Source: Pleurocapsa minor HA4230-MV1 (GTDB taxonomy: Bacteria > Cyanobacteriota > Cyanobacteriia > Cyanobacteriales > Xenococcaceae). From it: 64,000 nt of DNA. Every line of letters begins with the position of its first letter. Within the stretch, counting starts at the first letter, position 1. Of the stretch, positions 63,630-64,000 are shown in pieces. Both the position numbers and the translations under genes were made by a program. Location of the stretch: NCBI GenBank assembly GCA_019359095.1, contig JAHHHZ010000028.1, forward strand, positions 110,688 to 174,687, written 5' to 3'. Under the pieces are notes generated by a model, which did no database searches, was not told the origin of the DNA, and was given only the letters and a program-made list of their open reading frames with translations.

Positions 63630-63690
63630 TTTCTGGTATTTGGGCTGCTGCTGGTAGTGGTGCTGCTTTAATTAGGGAGATGGTAGCGTA
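63628..63690 (+). pseudogene. 3' end of an interrupted element gene
   Basis: The frame VSGIWAAAGSGAALIREMVA and a stop (TAA at 63688-63690) follows the IS605 end directly and overlaps the next start by 1 base. It looks like the tail of a gene cut by the insertion. No start or domain is available. Confidence 0.5.
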
Positions 63691-63978
63691 ATGACTGACC
63701 AAGAAATTAATCATCTAATTGCTACTCAAGTCAACGGCTGGATTCACGACGAGGGTATCTTTTACCACGATGCTAGTGGCTTTACTTGTTATCTAGCTGA
63801 CTACTGTAATTCTATTCCTCACGCTATGGACTTAGCTAAGGCTAACGGGGTTGCCCTTAAGCCAACAGTCGACGGCTGGAGTGCTTACAAGTTAGCTGAC
63901 GAAACAGTAGTAGGTACAGACTCGCTAGCTAGTAAAGCTATCTGTCTCTGCTTGACTGCTACACTTTCTGCCTCATAA
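63691..63978 (+). CDS. Phage ABA-sandwich-domain-like protein
   Basis: 95 aa: INHLIATQVNGWIHDEG, then YLADYCNSIPHAMDLAKANGVALKP, GWSAYKLA and a C-terminal helix SLASKAICLCLTATL. This order (start LIA..V.GW, then DYCNSI, then AICL) matches small phage proteins of the ABA sandwich family found in cyanobacterial prophages and integrative elements. It supports a phage-derived or phage-like element from 59.86 kb rightwards. Confidence 0.68.
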   Translation: MTDQEINHLIATQVNGWIHDEGIFYHDASGFTCYLADYCNSIPHAMDLAKANGVALKPTVDGWSAYKLADETVVGTDSLASKAICLCLTATLSAS

Positions 63979-64000
63979 CCGCTTAAATCTTCTATCAGTT

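Larger units (their letters stand above)
62930..63640. mobile_element. IS605-type insertion, one end deleted
   Basis: Divergent tnpA (intact) and tnpB (truncated). The right boundary is near the CCCCTGAAGGGG hairpin (63588-63599) and the left boundary was deleted. It splits element sequence: an open frame ending VSGIWAAAGSGAALIREMVA resumes at about 63628 on the right. Confidence 0.75.

Overview
The window is cyanobacterial chromosome. It has the psbE-psbF-psbL-psbJ photosystem II operon behind rubA and ycf48, repeated HIP1 palindromes (GCGATCGC), a phytochrome operon, hemL, a ferredoxin-dependent nitrite reductase and an AT-rich base composition. The gene content and abundant dispersed repeats suggest a unicellular or baeocyte-forming lineage (Pleurocapsales-like), but that placement is a guess.

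Layout. 1-16 kb is mostly housekeeping: a serine protease 3' end, hemL, citrate synthase, an ABC exporter, a deacetylase-fold protein, msrA, pdhA, a ClpC-type unfoldase, a class II aldolase-like protein, a SpoU/TrmH methyltransferase, tRNA-Leu(CAG) and murA. Both genes flanking the tRNA appear to start at ATT codons. 16.3-18.9 kb is rubA-ycf48-psbEFLJ, with a 119-bp repeat inserted between psbE and psbF. 19-25 kb holds a likely c-di-AMP riboswitch before two paralogous small genes, then nrtB-nrtA-nrtD, convergent with a nirA fused to a [2Fe-2S] domain. 25.7-31.7 kb is a three-gene operon: biliverdin-type phytochrome, response regulator, hybrid kinase. 32-36.4 kb has a large membrane protein and a DisA_N-like protein with altered motifs. 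36.6-37.8 kb is a graveyard of isiA, IS4-type transposase and mscS fragments plus a miniature repeat. 37.8-45 kb has urtE, an amidase, small metabolic genes and cbiE/cbiT. 45-50.7 kb is a signalling cluster of kinases, response regulators and two DUF2294 proteins. 51-58.2 kb holds speA, a possible stand-alone cyanobacteriochrome GAF domain, a GH9 cellulase and cysH. From 59.86 kb to the right edge an integrative element begins at a tRNA 3'-end fragment, followed by a tyrosine recombinase, short accessory genes and an IS605-type remnant.

Themes. Nitrogen: nitrate uptake and reduction, urtE, amidase, arginine decarboxylase. Light and stress sensing: phytochrome, GAF photoreceptor candidates, many two-component proteins. 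Second messenger: a riboswitch that would read c-di-AMP and, separately, a divergent DisA_N-domain protein. Several families of miniature inverted-repeat elements recur between genes. One supplies the stop codon of the amidase, and one carries a second element nested inside it.
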